Of a stretch of DNA of 64,000 nucleotides, positions 54,179 to 63,225 are shown piece by piece. The first letter of the stretch is position 1. Every line of letters starts with the position of its first letter. The notes below the pieces were generated by a model. That model saw nothing but the letters and a program-made list of their open reading frames with translations. It was not told the DNA's origin and did no database searches. The DNA is from Cellulophaga sp. Hel_I_12 (GTDB lineage Bacteria > Bacteroidota > Bacteroidia > Flavobacteriales > Flavobacteriaceae). The position numbers and the translations under genes are program-made. Where the stretch lies: contig NZ_JUHB01000001.1 of NCBI RefSeq assembly GCF_000799565.1, positions 2,049,501-2,113,500 on the forward strand, read 5' to 3'.

Positions 54179-55147
54179 TTGAAAAAATCCATAAAAAAAA
54201 CGCTTAAAACAATACTCCCAATTACTTTGGGAGTTTTTTTAGTTTGGTATTCTTATCATGTTACCTCTCCTGAAGATAGAAAGCAAATACTCTTTTACAT
54301 CAAGGAAGCTGATTTATTTTGGGTTGGTATTTCTGTGCTTATGGGTATTTTAAGCCATGTATCTAGAGCTATTCGTTGGAACTACCTATTAGAGCCCTTA
54401 GGCTATAAACCTAAGATAGCCAACAACATTCTTATTATTTTGACGGCTTATTTTGCCAATTTAGGGATTCCAAGATCTGGTGAAATTTTACGTGCAACCG
54501 CTTTATCTACCTATGAAAAAGTTCCTTTTGAAAAAGGGTTTGGGACTATTGTAACTGAGAGAGTCATCGATTTAATAATGCTTTTGCTTGTGGTCGTTAT
54601 CGCATTTTTTTTGCAGACTGATATTATTCTTGAGTTTTTTAAAAATAGAGGTTTCAATCTCAACTCATTATTGCTTTTACTAGGTGTAGGCGTGGTTGGT
54701 TCAGTTTTAACTTTCTTTTTATTAAAAAAAACGAAACATCCCTTTATTAATAAAATTAAAAGCTTTTTAACTGGTTTACTACAAGGGGTTTTAAGCATTT
54801 TTAAAATGAAGCATAAATGGGCGTTTCTTGCGCATACCTTTTTTATTTGGGCAGTGTACATTGGAATGTTCTGGGTGATAAAATATACCGTTCCAGAAAC
54901 CATTGCTTTAACCACTAGTCAACTTTTGGTGGCTTTCGTTTTTGGCGCTTTTGCTATGACCGCAACAAATGGCGGCATTGGCCTGTATCCTATAGCGGTA
55001 AGCAGTGCCTTAGCTATTTTTGGCATCAGCAGCACTTCTGGGGATGCTTTTGGCTGGATCATGTGGATTTCACAAACACTGATGATTGTTGTATTTGGTG
55101 CAATATCTTTTCTTGTTTTACCGTTATGGAACAGGAATAATCAATGA
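54179..55147 (+). CDS. UPF0104 / lysylphosphatidylglycerol synthase TM-like (flippase-like) membrane protein
   Basis: A 322-residue polytopic protein with about eight membrane segments, starting at TTG one base after the panD stop. The UPF0104 hallmarks are present: ILSHVSRAIRWNYLLEPLGY, YFANLGIPRSGEILRATAL and TIVTERVIDLIMLL. The family includes the flippase domain of MprF, but this protein lacks its catalytic domain. A lipid-flipping function is inferred from family membership. The tail is short and basic. Tight spacing suggests it is co-transcribed with panD. An inverted repeat GAACTAAT / ATTAGTTC (55146-55165) overlaps its stop codon. Confidence 0.85.
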   Translation: MKKSIKKTLKTILPITLGVFLVWYSYHVTSPEDRKQILFYIKEADLFWVGISVLMGILSHVSRAIRWNYLLEPLGYKPKIANNILIILTAYFANLGIPRSGEILRATALSTYEKVPFEKGFGTIVTERVIDLIMLLLVVVIAFFLQTDIILEFFKNRGFNLNSLLLLLGVGVVGSVLTFFLLKKTKHPFINKIKSFLTGLLQGVLSIFKMKHKWAFLAHTFFIWAVYIGMFWVIKYTVPETIALTTSQLLVAFVFGAFAMTATNGGIGLYPIAVSSALAIFGISSTSGDAFGWIMWISQTLMIVVFGAISFLVLPLWNRNNQ

Positions 55148-55182
55148 ACTAATTACAATTAGTTCTCTACCAAATTTAACAG

Positions 55183-56325
55183 ATGAAACCTACGCTAGTA
55201 CTTTTTGTGCTCTTTTTGTGCTTTGGAGCTAAGGCTCAAGTAACTCAAGAAATATTTGAATCGTTTAAACTTCAAGAAAGGCGCGATGTTAGTTATTATT
55301 TCCCCGAAGATTATACGAAAGAAAAAAAATACCCACTTATCATAGTTCTTGATGCCGATTATTTATTTGATAATGTGGTGGCTAATGCCAAGTTTTACAG
55401 CACATTTCATGGCATGCCTCAAGCTATAATCGCAGGTATTCATCAAAGTAAAAATCAACTACGCCTTGAAGATTGTGCTTTCGATGAGAGTACTGGCTTG
55501 CCCAGCGAAAAAGCAAAATTATTTTTTGAATTTTTGGGAATGGAACTCATCCCCTATTTAGAAACAAGCTACAACACGGCCCCTTTTAAAATGATTGTAG
55601 GTTATGATATCACCGCAAATTTTGCGAATTATTATCTATTTAAGGAAGAATCACTTTTTAACTCTTATGTGGCTATTTCACCAACCTTAGCGCCTGAGAT
55701 GGAAACTAGAGTTCCTGCACGATTAACTGCGATGCAAAAAACTATTTTCTATCATTTAATTACCGATGGAGAATTATCTAAAAATGATAATCAAATTCCA
55801 GTTTTAAATACGGCTCTAAAAGCGATGGACAAGGAAAATTTGCGTTATTTTTATGACAATTACAGCAATGCCGACCATATTTCTGTGGCGACCTACGGCA
55901 TCGGAAAAGCATTTGATAATGTGTTTACTATGTTCAAGCCCATAAGCCCAACGGAATATAAGACTCAAATTTTAACCTCTGAAGAACCTGTTTTTGACTA
56001 CTTAACAAATAAGTATGATATGATCGAAAAGCTTTTTGGTTTTAGAAAAACTGTGGGCTTAAATGATATTATGGCTATCTACGCAGGGTCTCGCAAGAAA
56101 GAAGATGTTGAATCGCTTAAGTCACTTGCCGATTTATGCAAAAAAGAGTATCCTAGCACCATGCTCGGGTTTTACTTTGAAGGGGAGTACTACGAACAAA
56201 TAGGCGAACCTAAAAAAGCACTAAGAACTTTTGAAAAAGCATTTGGTATGGAAGAAATAGACTTTCTAACAAAAGATATGGCCTTAGAGAAAATAGATGC
56301 TTTAAAGGCCGATTTTGGCTATTAG
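55183..56325 (+). CDS. Alpha/beta-hydrolase-fold exported protein lacking the catalytic serine
   Basis: A 380-residue exported protein (signal peptide to about FGAKAQ) related to the esterase-D/enterochelin esterase (Fes/IroE) group: ERRDVSYYFPEDYTKEKKYP and LIIVLDADYLFDNV start the hydrolase fold. The nucleophile elbow, normally GxSxG, reads VGYDITANF, with Asp142 at the serine position. YVAISPTLAPEME follows as in active esterases. The C-terminal part (about 310-380) looks helical and TPR-like (MLGFYFEGEYYEQIGEPKKA). I infer a non-hydrolytic or altered activity. It is just upstream of radA. Confidence 0.78.
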   Translation: MKPTLVLFVLFLCFGAKAQVTQEIFESFKLQERRDVSYYFPEDYTKEKKYPLIIVLDADYLFDNVVANAKFYSTFHGMPQAIIAGIHQSKNQLRLEDCAFDESTGLPSEKAKLFFEFLGMELIPYLETSYNTAPFKMIVGYDITANFANYYLFKEESLFNSYVAISPTLAPEMETRVPARLTAMQKTIFYHLITDGELSKNDNQIPVLNTALKAMDKENLRYFYDNYSNADHISVATYGIGKAFDNVFTMFKPISPTEYKTQILTSEEPVFDYLTNKYDMIEKLFGFRKTVGLNDIMAIYAGSRKKEDVESLKSLADLCKKEYPSTMLGFYFEGEYYEQIGEPKKALRTFEKAFGMEEIDFLTKDMALEKIDALKADFGY

Positions 56326-56394
56326 ATTACTGGGTTTGGCATCAAAGGTGTCAAAAGAAGATTTCTGGTTTCAAGCATTGTTAAATTAAACAAA

Positions 56395-56426
56395 TTGTTA
56401 CATTGTTACATTAATTATTACCTTTG
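56395..56426 (+). promoter_or_regulatory. Promoter of radA
   Basis: TTG (56395-56397), 21 bases, TACCTTTG (56419-56426). The radA ATG is at 56448, giving a short leader of about 15 bases. Confidence 0.55.
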
Positions 56427-56447
56427 ATTTTATACTAAAAACAGGTA

Positions 56448-57809
56448 ATGGCCAAAACAAAAACAGCTTTTTTTTGTCAGCATTGTGGTACGCAATATGC
56501 AAAATGGGTAGGACAATGTTCCGCTTGTAAAGAATGGAATACAGTCGTAGAAGAGCTGGTTCAAAAAGAAGAAAAATCGAGTTGGAAAACGGCTTCGAAT
56601 ACGACAAAACAAGTGGCCAAACCACTGCTGGTAAGCGAAATAAGCAGCGAAAAAGAAATCCGATTAAACACTTTCGATTTAGAATTTAATCGCGTTTTAG
56701 GAGGTGGCCTCGTACCAGGATCCCTAACCCTTTTAGGCGGAGAGCCTGGAATTGGAAAAAGCACGCTTTTACTTCAAATTGCTTTAAAACTTCCTTACAA
56801 AACCTTATATGTCTCCGGTGAAGAAAGTCAGAAACAAATAAAAATGAGGGCTGATCGGATTCATCCTAATAGTGAAACCTGTTTAATTTTAACGGAAACA
56901 AAAACCCAAAACATCTTCAAACAAATTGAAGCAACAGCACCAGATATTGTGGTCATCGATTCTATTCAAACGCTTCATTCCGATTATATAGAATCTGCCG
57001 CTGGAAGTATTTCCCAAATTAGAGAATGTACCGCTGAACTTATAAAATTTGCCAAAGAAACCAATACCCCGGTACTATTAATTGGTCATATTACAAAAGA
57101 TGGTTCTATTGCAGGTCCTAAAATTTTAGAGCATATGGTAGATTGTGTCCTTCAATTTGAAGGTGATCGCAATTACGTATATCGCATTTTACGTTCCCTT
57201 AAAAATAGGTTTGGCTCAACTTCCGAATTGGGTATTTATGAAATGAAGGGCAGTGGATTACGAGAAGTAAACAATCCGTCTGAAATATTAATTTCAAAAA
57301 ATGACGAAGGCTTAAGCGGAACAGCTATCGCCTCAACGGTTGAAGGTATGCGTCCCTTAATGATTGAGATTCAGGCTTTGGTAAGCTCTGCCGTTTACGG
57401 CACACCACAACGCTCTACTACGGGTTACAATGCCAAGCGCCTAAATATGTTATTGGCGGTTTTAGAAAAAAGAGCTGGTTTTAAACTAGCAACTAAAGAT
57501 GTATTTTTGAATATTACAGGAGGCATATCGGTAGATGATCCTGCTATTGATTTAGCGGTTGTTGCCGCAATATTATCTAGTAATGAAGATATGGCCATTG
57601 ACAAAGGTATTTGTTTTGCCGCCGAAATTGGCCTTGCAGGAGAAATCAGGCCTGTTCAACGCGTTGAGCAACGAATATTGGAAGCGGAAAAATTGGGCTT
57701 TCATACCATCTTTGTGTCTAAAAACAATAAAATTACCTTGAAAAACGCAAAGATTAAAATTCAATTAGCGGGAAAAATTGAACATGTTGCAGAAAACTTG
57801 TTTGGCTAA
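56448..57809 (+). CDS. radA: DNA repair protein RadA
   Basis: A 453-residue RecA-like helicase for recombination intermediates. A zinc finger is formed by C10, C13, C24 and C27 (FFCQHCGTQYAKWVGQCSAC). The ATPase domain has the Walker A GGEPGIGKSTLLLQ, VIDSIQTLHSDY as Walker B, and the RadA-specific KNRFGS motif. The C-terminal third (about 275-453) is the Lon-protease-like domain (LNITGGISVDDPAIDLAVVA, EIGLAGEIRPV). Length is normal and all motifs are intact. It has its own promoter. Confidence 0.97.
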   Translation: MAKTKTAFFCQHCGTQYAKWVGQCSACKEWNTVVEELVQKEEKSSWKTASNTTKQVAKPLLVSEISSEKEIRLNTFDLEFNRVLGGGLVPGSLTLLGGEPGIGKSTLLLQIALKLPYKTLYVSGEESQKQIKMRADRIHPNSETCLILTETKTQNIFKQIEATAPDIVVIDSIQTLHSDYIESAAGSISQIRECTAELIKFAKETNTPVLLIGHITKDGSIAGPKILEHMVDCVLQFEGDRNYVYRILRSLKNRFGSTSELGIYEMKGSGLREVNNPSEILISKNDEGLSGTAIASTVEGMRPLMIEIQALVSSAVYGTPQRSTTGYNAKRLNMLLAVLEKRAGFKLATKDVFLNITGGISVDDPAIDLAVVAAILSSNEDMAIDKGICFAAEIGLAGEIRPVQRVEQRILEAEKLGFHTIFVSKNNKITLKNAKIKIQLAGKIEHVAENLFG

Positions 57810-57862
57810 AACCTCATCTTAATTGGCTATTATTGTAAAACCTATACATAAAATTTAAAACC

Positions 57863-58912
57863 ATGAAAAAACTACACATTCTGTGCCTCATTATTTTAGT
57901 TGCCTCTGGCTGCAAAGATCTAGCGAAAGAAACCAGTACTACTCATACTAACATCGAGACTGATTATTTAAGCTTTCAGAACCGAGACGACCAATTTACG
58001 GGCGGCATTAAAATGATTCCTATTACCACTGATAAAGGTACCTTCAAGGTTTGGACTAAAACCGTAGGAAACAACCCAACTAAAAAAGTGCTTTTATTAC
58101 ACGGTGGACCCGGTATGACGCATGAAATTTACGAATGTGCAGATGGTTATTTTCCTCAAGAAAGTATTGAATACATTTATTATGACCAACTGGGGTCTTA
58201 TTATAGTGACCAACCAGACGATTTAAGTTTATGGAATACAGCTCGTTTTGTTGAAGAAGTTGAACAAGTTCGAAAGGCCTTAGAACTAGATAATACCAAT
58301 TTTTATCTTTTAGGACAGTCTTGGGGAGGAATTTTAGCCATGGAATATGCTTTAAAATATCAGAAAAATTTAAAAGGATTAATTATTTCAAATATGATGT
58401 CTAGTATTCCTGAATATAATACCTATGCCCAAGAAGTTTTAGGCCCACAATTAGATCCTATAGTCTATGAAGAAATTAAGCTTTTGGAAGCAAATAATGA
58501 TTTTGCTAATCCTAGGTATTCCGAACTTTTATTTGAGCATTATTATACCCAACACGTGCTGCGAATGCCAGTTGCTGAGTGGCCAGAATCAATATTAAGA
58601 ACCTTTAATCACGCAAATAATCAGGTTTATGTGCACATGCAAGGCTATAGTGAATTTGGCATCACAGGAGACGCAACTTTAAAAGATTGGGATATTAAAA
58701 ATCGATTAAAAGAAATTGAAGTCCCTACTTTGGTCATTGGCGCAAGGTATGACACTATGAACCCTGAACATATGGAATGGATGTCAAAAGAAGTGCAAAA
58801 CGGATCTTACCTATTTTGCCCCAACGGAAGCCACCTTTCGCAATATGACGACCAGAAAAACTATTTTAGCGGCATTATTTCGTTTATCCATAACACCGAC
58901 GCTATACGGTAA
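57863..58912 (+). CDS. Proline iminopeptidase-like alpha/beta hydrolase lipoprotein (S33 family)
   Basis: A 349-residue lipoprotein; the signal peptide ends in the lipobox VASGC (Cys17). The hydrolase domain contains the oxyanion segment LLHGGPGMTHEIYE, the S33-type DQLGSYYSDQPD, and the nucleophile elbow LLGQSWGGILAMEYALKYQ with the catalytic Ser. The third-residue region is GARYDTMNPEHMEWMS (Asp) and CPNGSHLSQYDD (His). S33 peptidases cleave N-terminal Pro; lipid anchoring suggests periplasmic peptide use. It is 53 bases after radA and likely a separate unit. Confidence 0.88.
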   Translation: MKKLHILCLIILVASGCKDLAKETSTTHTNIETDYLSFQNRDDQFTGGIKMIPITTDKGTFKVWTKTVGNNPTKKVLLLHGGPGMTHEIYECADGYFPQESIEYIYYDQLGSYYSDQPDDLSLWNTARFVEEVEQVRKALELDNTNFYLLGQSWGGILAMEYALKYQKNLKGLIISNMMSSIPEYNTYAQEVLGPQLDPIVYEEIKLLEANNDFANPRYSELLFEHYYTQHVLRMPVAEWPESILRTFNHANNQVYVHMQGYSEFGITGDATLKDWDIKNRLKEIEVPTLVIGARYDTMNPEHMEWMSKEVQNGSYLFCPNGSHLSQYDDQKNYFSGIISFIHNTDAIR

Positions 58913-58995
58913 CCAAGTAGTTGATTCATAGAAATTTATATATGCTTTAAGAACAACATGCATTTTTGTTTCTTACCGTTCAATGGCACATTGCC

Positions 58996-60036
58996 TTAAG
59001 GGGCCGGATTGGGTATTTCGTTATGAATAGTTTCAATTTTATTTAAAATTTCATCCGTCAAGCTAATATCAATACTAGCTATATTTTCTTCTAATTGGTG
59101 CATATTGGTTGCACCGATAATATTGCTGGTGATAAAAGGACGAGAATTCACAAAGGCCAGGGCCATTTGTGTTAGACTCAAATCGTAGTCTTGTGCCAGT
59201 TTATAATAGTTTTGGGTAGCTGCAACCGCCGTTTTTCCGCTGTAGCGTTTGTAATTTGGAAATAGTTTTAGACGTGAATTATCAGGTAGCCTTTCCCCTA
59301 AATATTTTCCACTTAACACACCAAAAGCTAAAGGAGAATAGGCCAATAGCCCTATATTTTCTCGATGTGAAATTTCTGCCATTCCTATTTCGTATTCTCT
59401 ATTGAGTAAATTATAAGAATTTTGAACCGTGATCATCCGGGGCAACCCTGCGTGCACTTTACTTTCTTCCAAAAAACGCATGGTACCCCAAGGTGTTTCA
59501 TTAGATAAACCTACATGCCTAATTTTCCCTTCCTGAACTAAATCTCTTAAGGTTTCTAATACTTGATGTATATTATCTTCCCAAAAGTCTGAGGCATCAT
59601 ACACATAGCCTCGTTGTCCAAAAAAATTAGTTTTACGCTCTGGCCAATGCAATTGATATAGATCGATATAATCAGTTTGTAAACGCTCTAAACTACCTTC
59701 AACCGCTGATATTAAAGCGTCTTTTTGGAACCCTGTGGTTCTAATAAATTTAGTCATATCAGCCTTACCTGCAATTTTTGAAGCTAAGATAACTTTATCC
59801 CTATTTTGATTTTTCTGAAACCAAGAACCAATAATTTTTTCCGTATTAGAATGTCTTTCCGCACTTGCAGGAATTGAATATAGCTCCGCTGTATCAAAGA
59901 AATTTACGCCTTGGTCTAAGGCATAATTCATTTGCTCATGGCCCTCTGCTTCCGTGTTTTGGTTTCCCCAAGTCATGGTGCCTAAACAAATTTTACTTAC
60001 TTCAATATCCGTATGTGGTAAGGTGGTCAATTCCAT
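58996..60036 (-). CDS. Aldo/keto reductase, Tas-like
   Basis: A 346-residue NADPH-dependent oxidoreductase of the aldo/keto reductase fold, closest to E. coli Tas (also 346 residues). VSKICLGTMTWGNQNTEAEG is the start; GVNFFDTAELYSIPASAERH holds the catalytic Asp and Tyr; DYIDLYQLHWPERKTNFFGQ holds the His; GEKIRHVGLSNE- and SNIIGATNMHQLEENI-type segments bind the cofactor. The frame opens 4 codons earlier (60048), but MELTTLPHTDIEVSK is the Tas-like start. Its substrate is not known. Confidence 0.9.
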   Translation of the reverse strand: MELTTLPHTDIEVSKICLGTMTWGNQNTEAEGHEQMNYALDQGVNFFDTAELYSIPASAERHSNTEKIIGSWFQKNQNRDKVILASKIAGKADMTKFIRTTGFQKDALISAVEGSLERLQTDYIDLYQLHWPERKTNFFGQRGYVYDASDFWEDNIHQVLETLRDLVQEGKIRHVGLSNETPWGTMRFLEESKVHAGLPRMITVQNSYNLLNREYEIGMAEISHRENIGLLAYSPLAFGVLSGKYLGERLPDNSRLKLFPNYKRYSGKTAVAATQNYYKLAQDYDLSLTQMALAFVNSRPFITSNIIGATNMHQLEENIASIDISLTDEILNKIETIHNEIPNPAP

Positions 60037-60061
60037 AAAATGAGTCAAAAAATTAGAAGTA

Positions 60062-60069
60062 CAAATTTA
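60062..60069 (-). promoter_or_regulatory. Putative -7 box (TAAATTTG) of the aldo/keto reductase gene
   Basis: A full TAnnTTTG match on the minus strand, 25 bases before ATG 60036. Confidence 0.45.
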
Positions 60070-60109
60070 AGAATATTCTCATCTATACATTTCTCTAATG
60101 CGTTATTTA

Positions 60110-60871
60110 TTAATGCAATTCAATTAAAATAGGACAATGATCGCTATGTTTTGCTTCTGATAAAATCACAGAACGTTTAAGCCTATTTTCTAGGGCTTGG
60201 CTTACTAAAGCGTAATCTAAACGCCATCCTTTATTATTATTTCGTGCATTAGCTCTATAGCTCCACCAAGTATAATGATTGGGTTCTTGATTAAACACTC
60301 GAAAACTATCAATAAACCCATTGTCCATAAAACTGCCTATCCATGCTCGTTCTGCAGGTAAAAAGCCCGAGGTATTTTTAAGTCCGACTGGGTTATGAAT
60401 ATCAATAGCTTCGTGACAAATATTATAATCGCCTAAGATCACTAAATTAGGGTGTGTTTCTTTTAATTGATCAATGTAGTCTTGAAAATCAGCCATATAT
60501 TGAAACTTAAAATCTAGCCGATCTAAATTTGTTCCTGAGGGTAAATACATGCTCATGATTGAAACGCCATTAAAATCTGCGCGAATATTTCTACCTTCAA
60601 AATCCATGTAATCAATACCGGTTCCAAACTCTACATGATCCGGTTTTTCTTTGGATAAAATCGCCACACCGCTGTACCCTTTTTTTTGTGCACTATACCA
60701 ATAATGGTATTTGTAGCCTGCATCTTCAAATAAAGTAAGTTCTAATTGATCTTCCTGCGCCTTTATTTCTTGAAGACAAATCACATCAGGATTAACCGTT
60801 TGCAGCCAGTCTAAAAAGCCTTTTTTTAAGGCCGCCCTAATTCCGTTGACATTATAGGAAACAATTTTCAT
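60110..60871 (-). CDS. xth: Exodeoxyribonuclease III
   Basis: A 253-residue AP endonuclease/3'-5' exonuclease. The start MKIVSYNVNGIRAALKKGFL carries the conserved Asn. PDVICLQEIKAQEDQ holds the metal-binding Glu; YLPSGTNLDRLDFKFQYMAD and VILGDYNICHEAIDI hold the Tyr-region and Asp-Asn pair; WRLDYALVS and SDHCPILIEL complete the site. Length is normal. It lies 74 bases upstream of the aldo/keto reductase gene on the same strand and is divergent from the TonB receptor. Confidence 0.96.
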   Translation of the reverse strand: MKIVSYNVNGIRAALKKGFLDWLQTVNPDVICLQEIKAQEDQLELTLFEDAGYKYHYWYSAQKKGYSGVAILSKEKPDHVEFGTGIDYMDFEGRNIRADFNGVSIMSMYLPSGTNLDRLDFKFQYMADFQDYIDQLKETHPNLVILGDYNICHEAIDIHNPVGLKNTSGFLPAERAWIGSFMDNGFIDSFRVFNQEPNHYTWWSYRANARNNNKGWRLDYALVSQALENRLKRSVILSEAKHSDHCPILIELH

Positions 60872-60969
60872 TCTAATTTTTTTTCGAAATTAAGGAATGT
60901 TTGGCATACAAGGCAAACCACAGTAAATTTATATCGCCTGTTTTTCAAGTCATATCGACTATATCTTAT

Positions 60970-60977
60970 TACTTTTG
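60970..60977 (+). promoter_or_regulatory. Putative -7 box (TACTTTTG) of the TonB receptor gene
   Basis: A full TAnnTTTG match, 17 bases before the ATG at 60995. No clear TTG at -33. Confidence 0.45.
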
Positions 60978-60994
60978 CAAGCTTAATATATCAT

Positions 60995-63076
60995 ATGACA
61001 GATCGTATCTTAATGACTCTTTTTGTATTGGGTATGAATACTTTTGTTTTAGGACAAAACCCGATTAAAAAAGACAGCATCACCAATCTCGAAGAGGTAA
61101 TTGTCCTAGAATCTATACTCACCAAAAAAGCGGAGGGCATCACACCCTCGGATCTTATCGGTGCAAAAATATTTGAAAATTATAGCCCTATTGACGCTGT
61201 TTCAGCTATCAATCAAATTCCTGGAGTCTATGTCCTTTCTGGTGCCTTAAACACCAATCGAATTACAATTCGCGGTATTGGCGCTCGGACCTTATTTGGT
61301 ACCGATAAATTGCGCTTATACTATAACGAAATCCCCATTACAAACGGCTCTGGTTTCTCCTCTATTGAAGCTTTTGATTTAGAAAGTTTACATCAGATTG
61401 AAGTCGTAAAAGGCCCAAAAGCTACAAGTTTTGGCAGTAATTTGGGTGGTGCAATGTTGTTGCAATCGAAAGAAGCCTTAGGCAATTCAACGAACTTTAA
61501 TAACAACTTCACTGTTGGATCCTACAATTTATTGAAGAATAGTTTTTCTTTCTCTCATACCGATAAAAAGCTCTCCTTAAGTTTAAATTACGATCACATA
61601 GCCACAGATGGCTATAGAGAAAATAACAGCTTTGAGCGTGATGCTTTACTCTTAAATGCTTCTTATCGTTTTAGCCAAAAAAGTACCTTAGGCTTACTGG
61701 TTAATTATGTGGATTACACGGCTCAAATTCCCAGCTCTTTAGGAATCACAGCTTTTACAGAAAATCCAAAGCAGGCGGCCTTTACTTGGAAATCCGCCCA
61801 AGGTTTCGAAGCAAATAAATATAATTTGGTTGGGGTTTTTCACAACTACCGTTTTAATGAAAAAATAAAAAATTCAACCAGTATTTTTTATACCTATTTA
61901 GACCATTATGAACCTAGGCCCTTCGGTATTTTGGATGAATTTACAAATGGTTTCGGATTTAGAACTCGTTTTTATGGGGATATTACCCTTTTTTCTAAAA
62001 CAAGCTCGTACTCCTTCGGGTCAGAACTTTATAAAGACGAATACAATTGGAGTGAATTTGAAAACCTTTACCAAGAAAATAACGGGAATGGCAGTCTACA
62101 AGGTGCTATTTTCGCCAAAAACAAAGAGTTTAGAACTCAATTAAACAACTTTGCTACACTGTTGATTCCTTTCGATGCCCATTTTAGTGCGCAGTTTGGT
62201 GTAAATATGAACAACACAAGCTATAATTATAGGGACTTATTTAATGAGCTAAACAACAAAAGTGCGCGTCGTGATTTTAAAACTATTGTATTACCGAGTT
62301 TTACCTTGAACTATTCATTTTTGGAAAACCAAGTAGTATATACCAATATAAGTCGAGGCTACTCTAACCCAACTTTAGAAGAAACCTTAACGCCAAGTGG
62401 CGTTATTAATCCAGATATTGAACAAGAAACTGGGATGAATTACGAAGTAGGTACTACGCTACATCTAGCGAATAAAAAGCTAATGGTAAATGCTGCGATC
62501 TATCAAATGAATGTTAAAAATTTATTGGTGGCACAACGGGTGGGTGATGATCAATTTGTGGGAAAAAATGCCGGTAAAACTAAACATCAAGGACTTGAAG
62601 TTGCCGCAAATTACAAACTCGATATTTCGTCAAACCTAAGTCTAAGCCCTTTTGTAAACTATACTTTTAACCATCATAATTTTGTTGATTATATAGATGG
62701 TGAGAACGACTTTTCGGGCAACGAATTAACAGGTGTTCCCAAGCACCGGCTTAGTTCTGGATTACAACTTAGTTTTTTAGGCGATTTTTACTGGAATACC
62801 GTACATCAGTATGTGGGCGCTATTCCCCTTACGGATGCGAATACCCTGTATAGTGAAGCTTTTTCTATTTTTAATACAAAAATGGGCTATCAAAAAAAAT
62901 TAAGTAGCAACTTTTCAATCCATGCCCAAGTAGGTGTTAATAACCTTTTTAACCTGCGTTATGCACAATCTGTTTTAATCAACACTCAAGCCTTTGGAGG
63001 TGCAGAGCCGCGTTACTATTACCCAGGTAATGATCGAAATTATTATACAAGCTTGCAGCTGAGGTATACCTTGTAA
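60995..63076 (+). CDS. TonB-dependent outer-membrane receptor (siderophore/vitamin type)
   Basis: A 693-residue receptor without the carboxypeptidase-like domain of SusC proteins. A signal peptide ends near FVLGQ. NLEEVIVLESILTKK is TonB-box-like, then the plug (about 45-155): AINQIPGVYVLSGALNTNRI, RGIGARTLFGTD and IEVVKGPKATSFGSNLGG. The barrel contains ISRGYSNPTLEETLTPSG and the usual end HAQVGVNNLFNLRYAQS ... YYTSLQLRYTL. Size and architecture suit iron-siderophore or metal uptake, but the ligand is not visible. It is divergent from xth, ending before a shared terminator. Confidence 0.92.
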   Translation: MTDRILMTLFVLGMNTFVLGQNPIKKDSITNLEEVIVLESILTKKAEGITPSDLIGAKIFENYSPIDAVSAINQIPGVYVLSGALNTNRITIRGIGARTLFGTDKLRLYYNEIPITNGSGFSSIEAFDLESLHQIEVVKGPKATSFGSNLGGAMLLQSKEALGNSTNFNNNFTVGSYNLLKNSFSFSHTDKKLSLSLNYDHIATDGYRENNSFERDALLLNASYRFSQKSTLGLLVNYVDYTAQIPSSLGITAFTENPKQAAFTWKSAQGFEANKYNLVGVFHNYRFNEKIKNSTSIFYTYLDHYEPRPFGILDEFTNGFGFRTRFYGDITLFSKTSSYSFGSELYKDEYNWSEFENLYQENNGNGSLQGAIFAKNKEFRTQLNNFATLLIPFDAHFSAQFGVNMNNTSYNYRDLFNELNNKSARRDFKTIVLPSFTLNYSFLENQVVYTNISRGYSNPTLEETLTPSGVINPDIEQETGMNYEVGTTLHLANKKLMVNAAIYQMNVKNLLVAQRVGDDQFVGKNAGKTKHQGLEVAANYKLDISSNLSLSPFVNYTFNHHNFVDYIDGENDFSGNELTGVPKHRLSSGLQLSFLGDFYWNTVHQYVGAIPLTDANTLYSEAFSIFNTKMGYQKKLSSNFSIHAQVGVNNLFNLRYAQSVLINTQAFGGAEPRYYYPGNDRNYYTSLQLRYTL

Positions 63077-63169
63077 GATTTAACAATGTTCAGGCCCCAT
63101 GTAAAGCATAGGTTATATCTAAACATCGCAAAGACGACTAAAAACGAGGATTCCACCTATACTTATATT

Positions 63170-63206
63170 AAAAAAGGCTTGTGAAGTAACTTCACAAGCC
63201 TTTTTT
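63170..63206. terminator. Bidirectional terminator between the TonB receptor and glyS
   Basis: An 18-base perfect inverted repeat (AAAAAAGGCTTGTGAAGT and its complement) with a 1-base spacer; A-run left and T-run right, serving both converging genes. Confidence 0.85.
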
Positions 63207-63225
63207 AATTCTATACTTATGAAAA

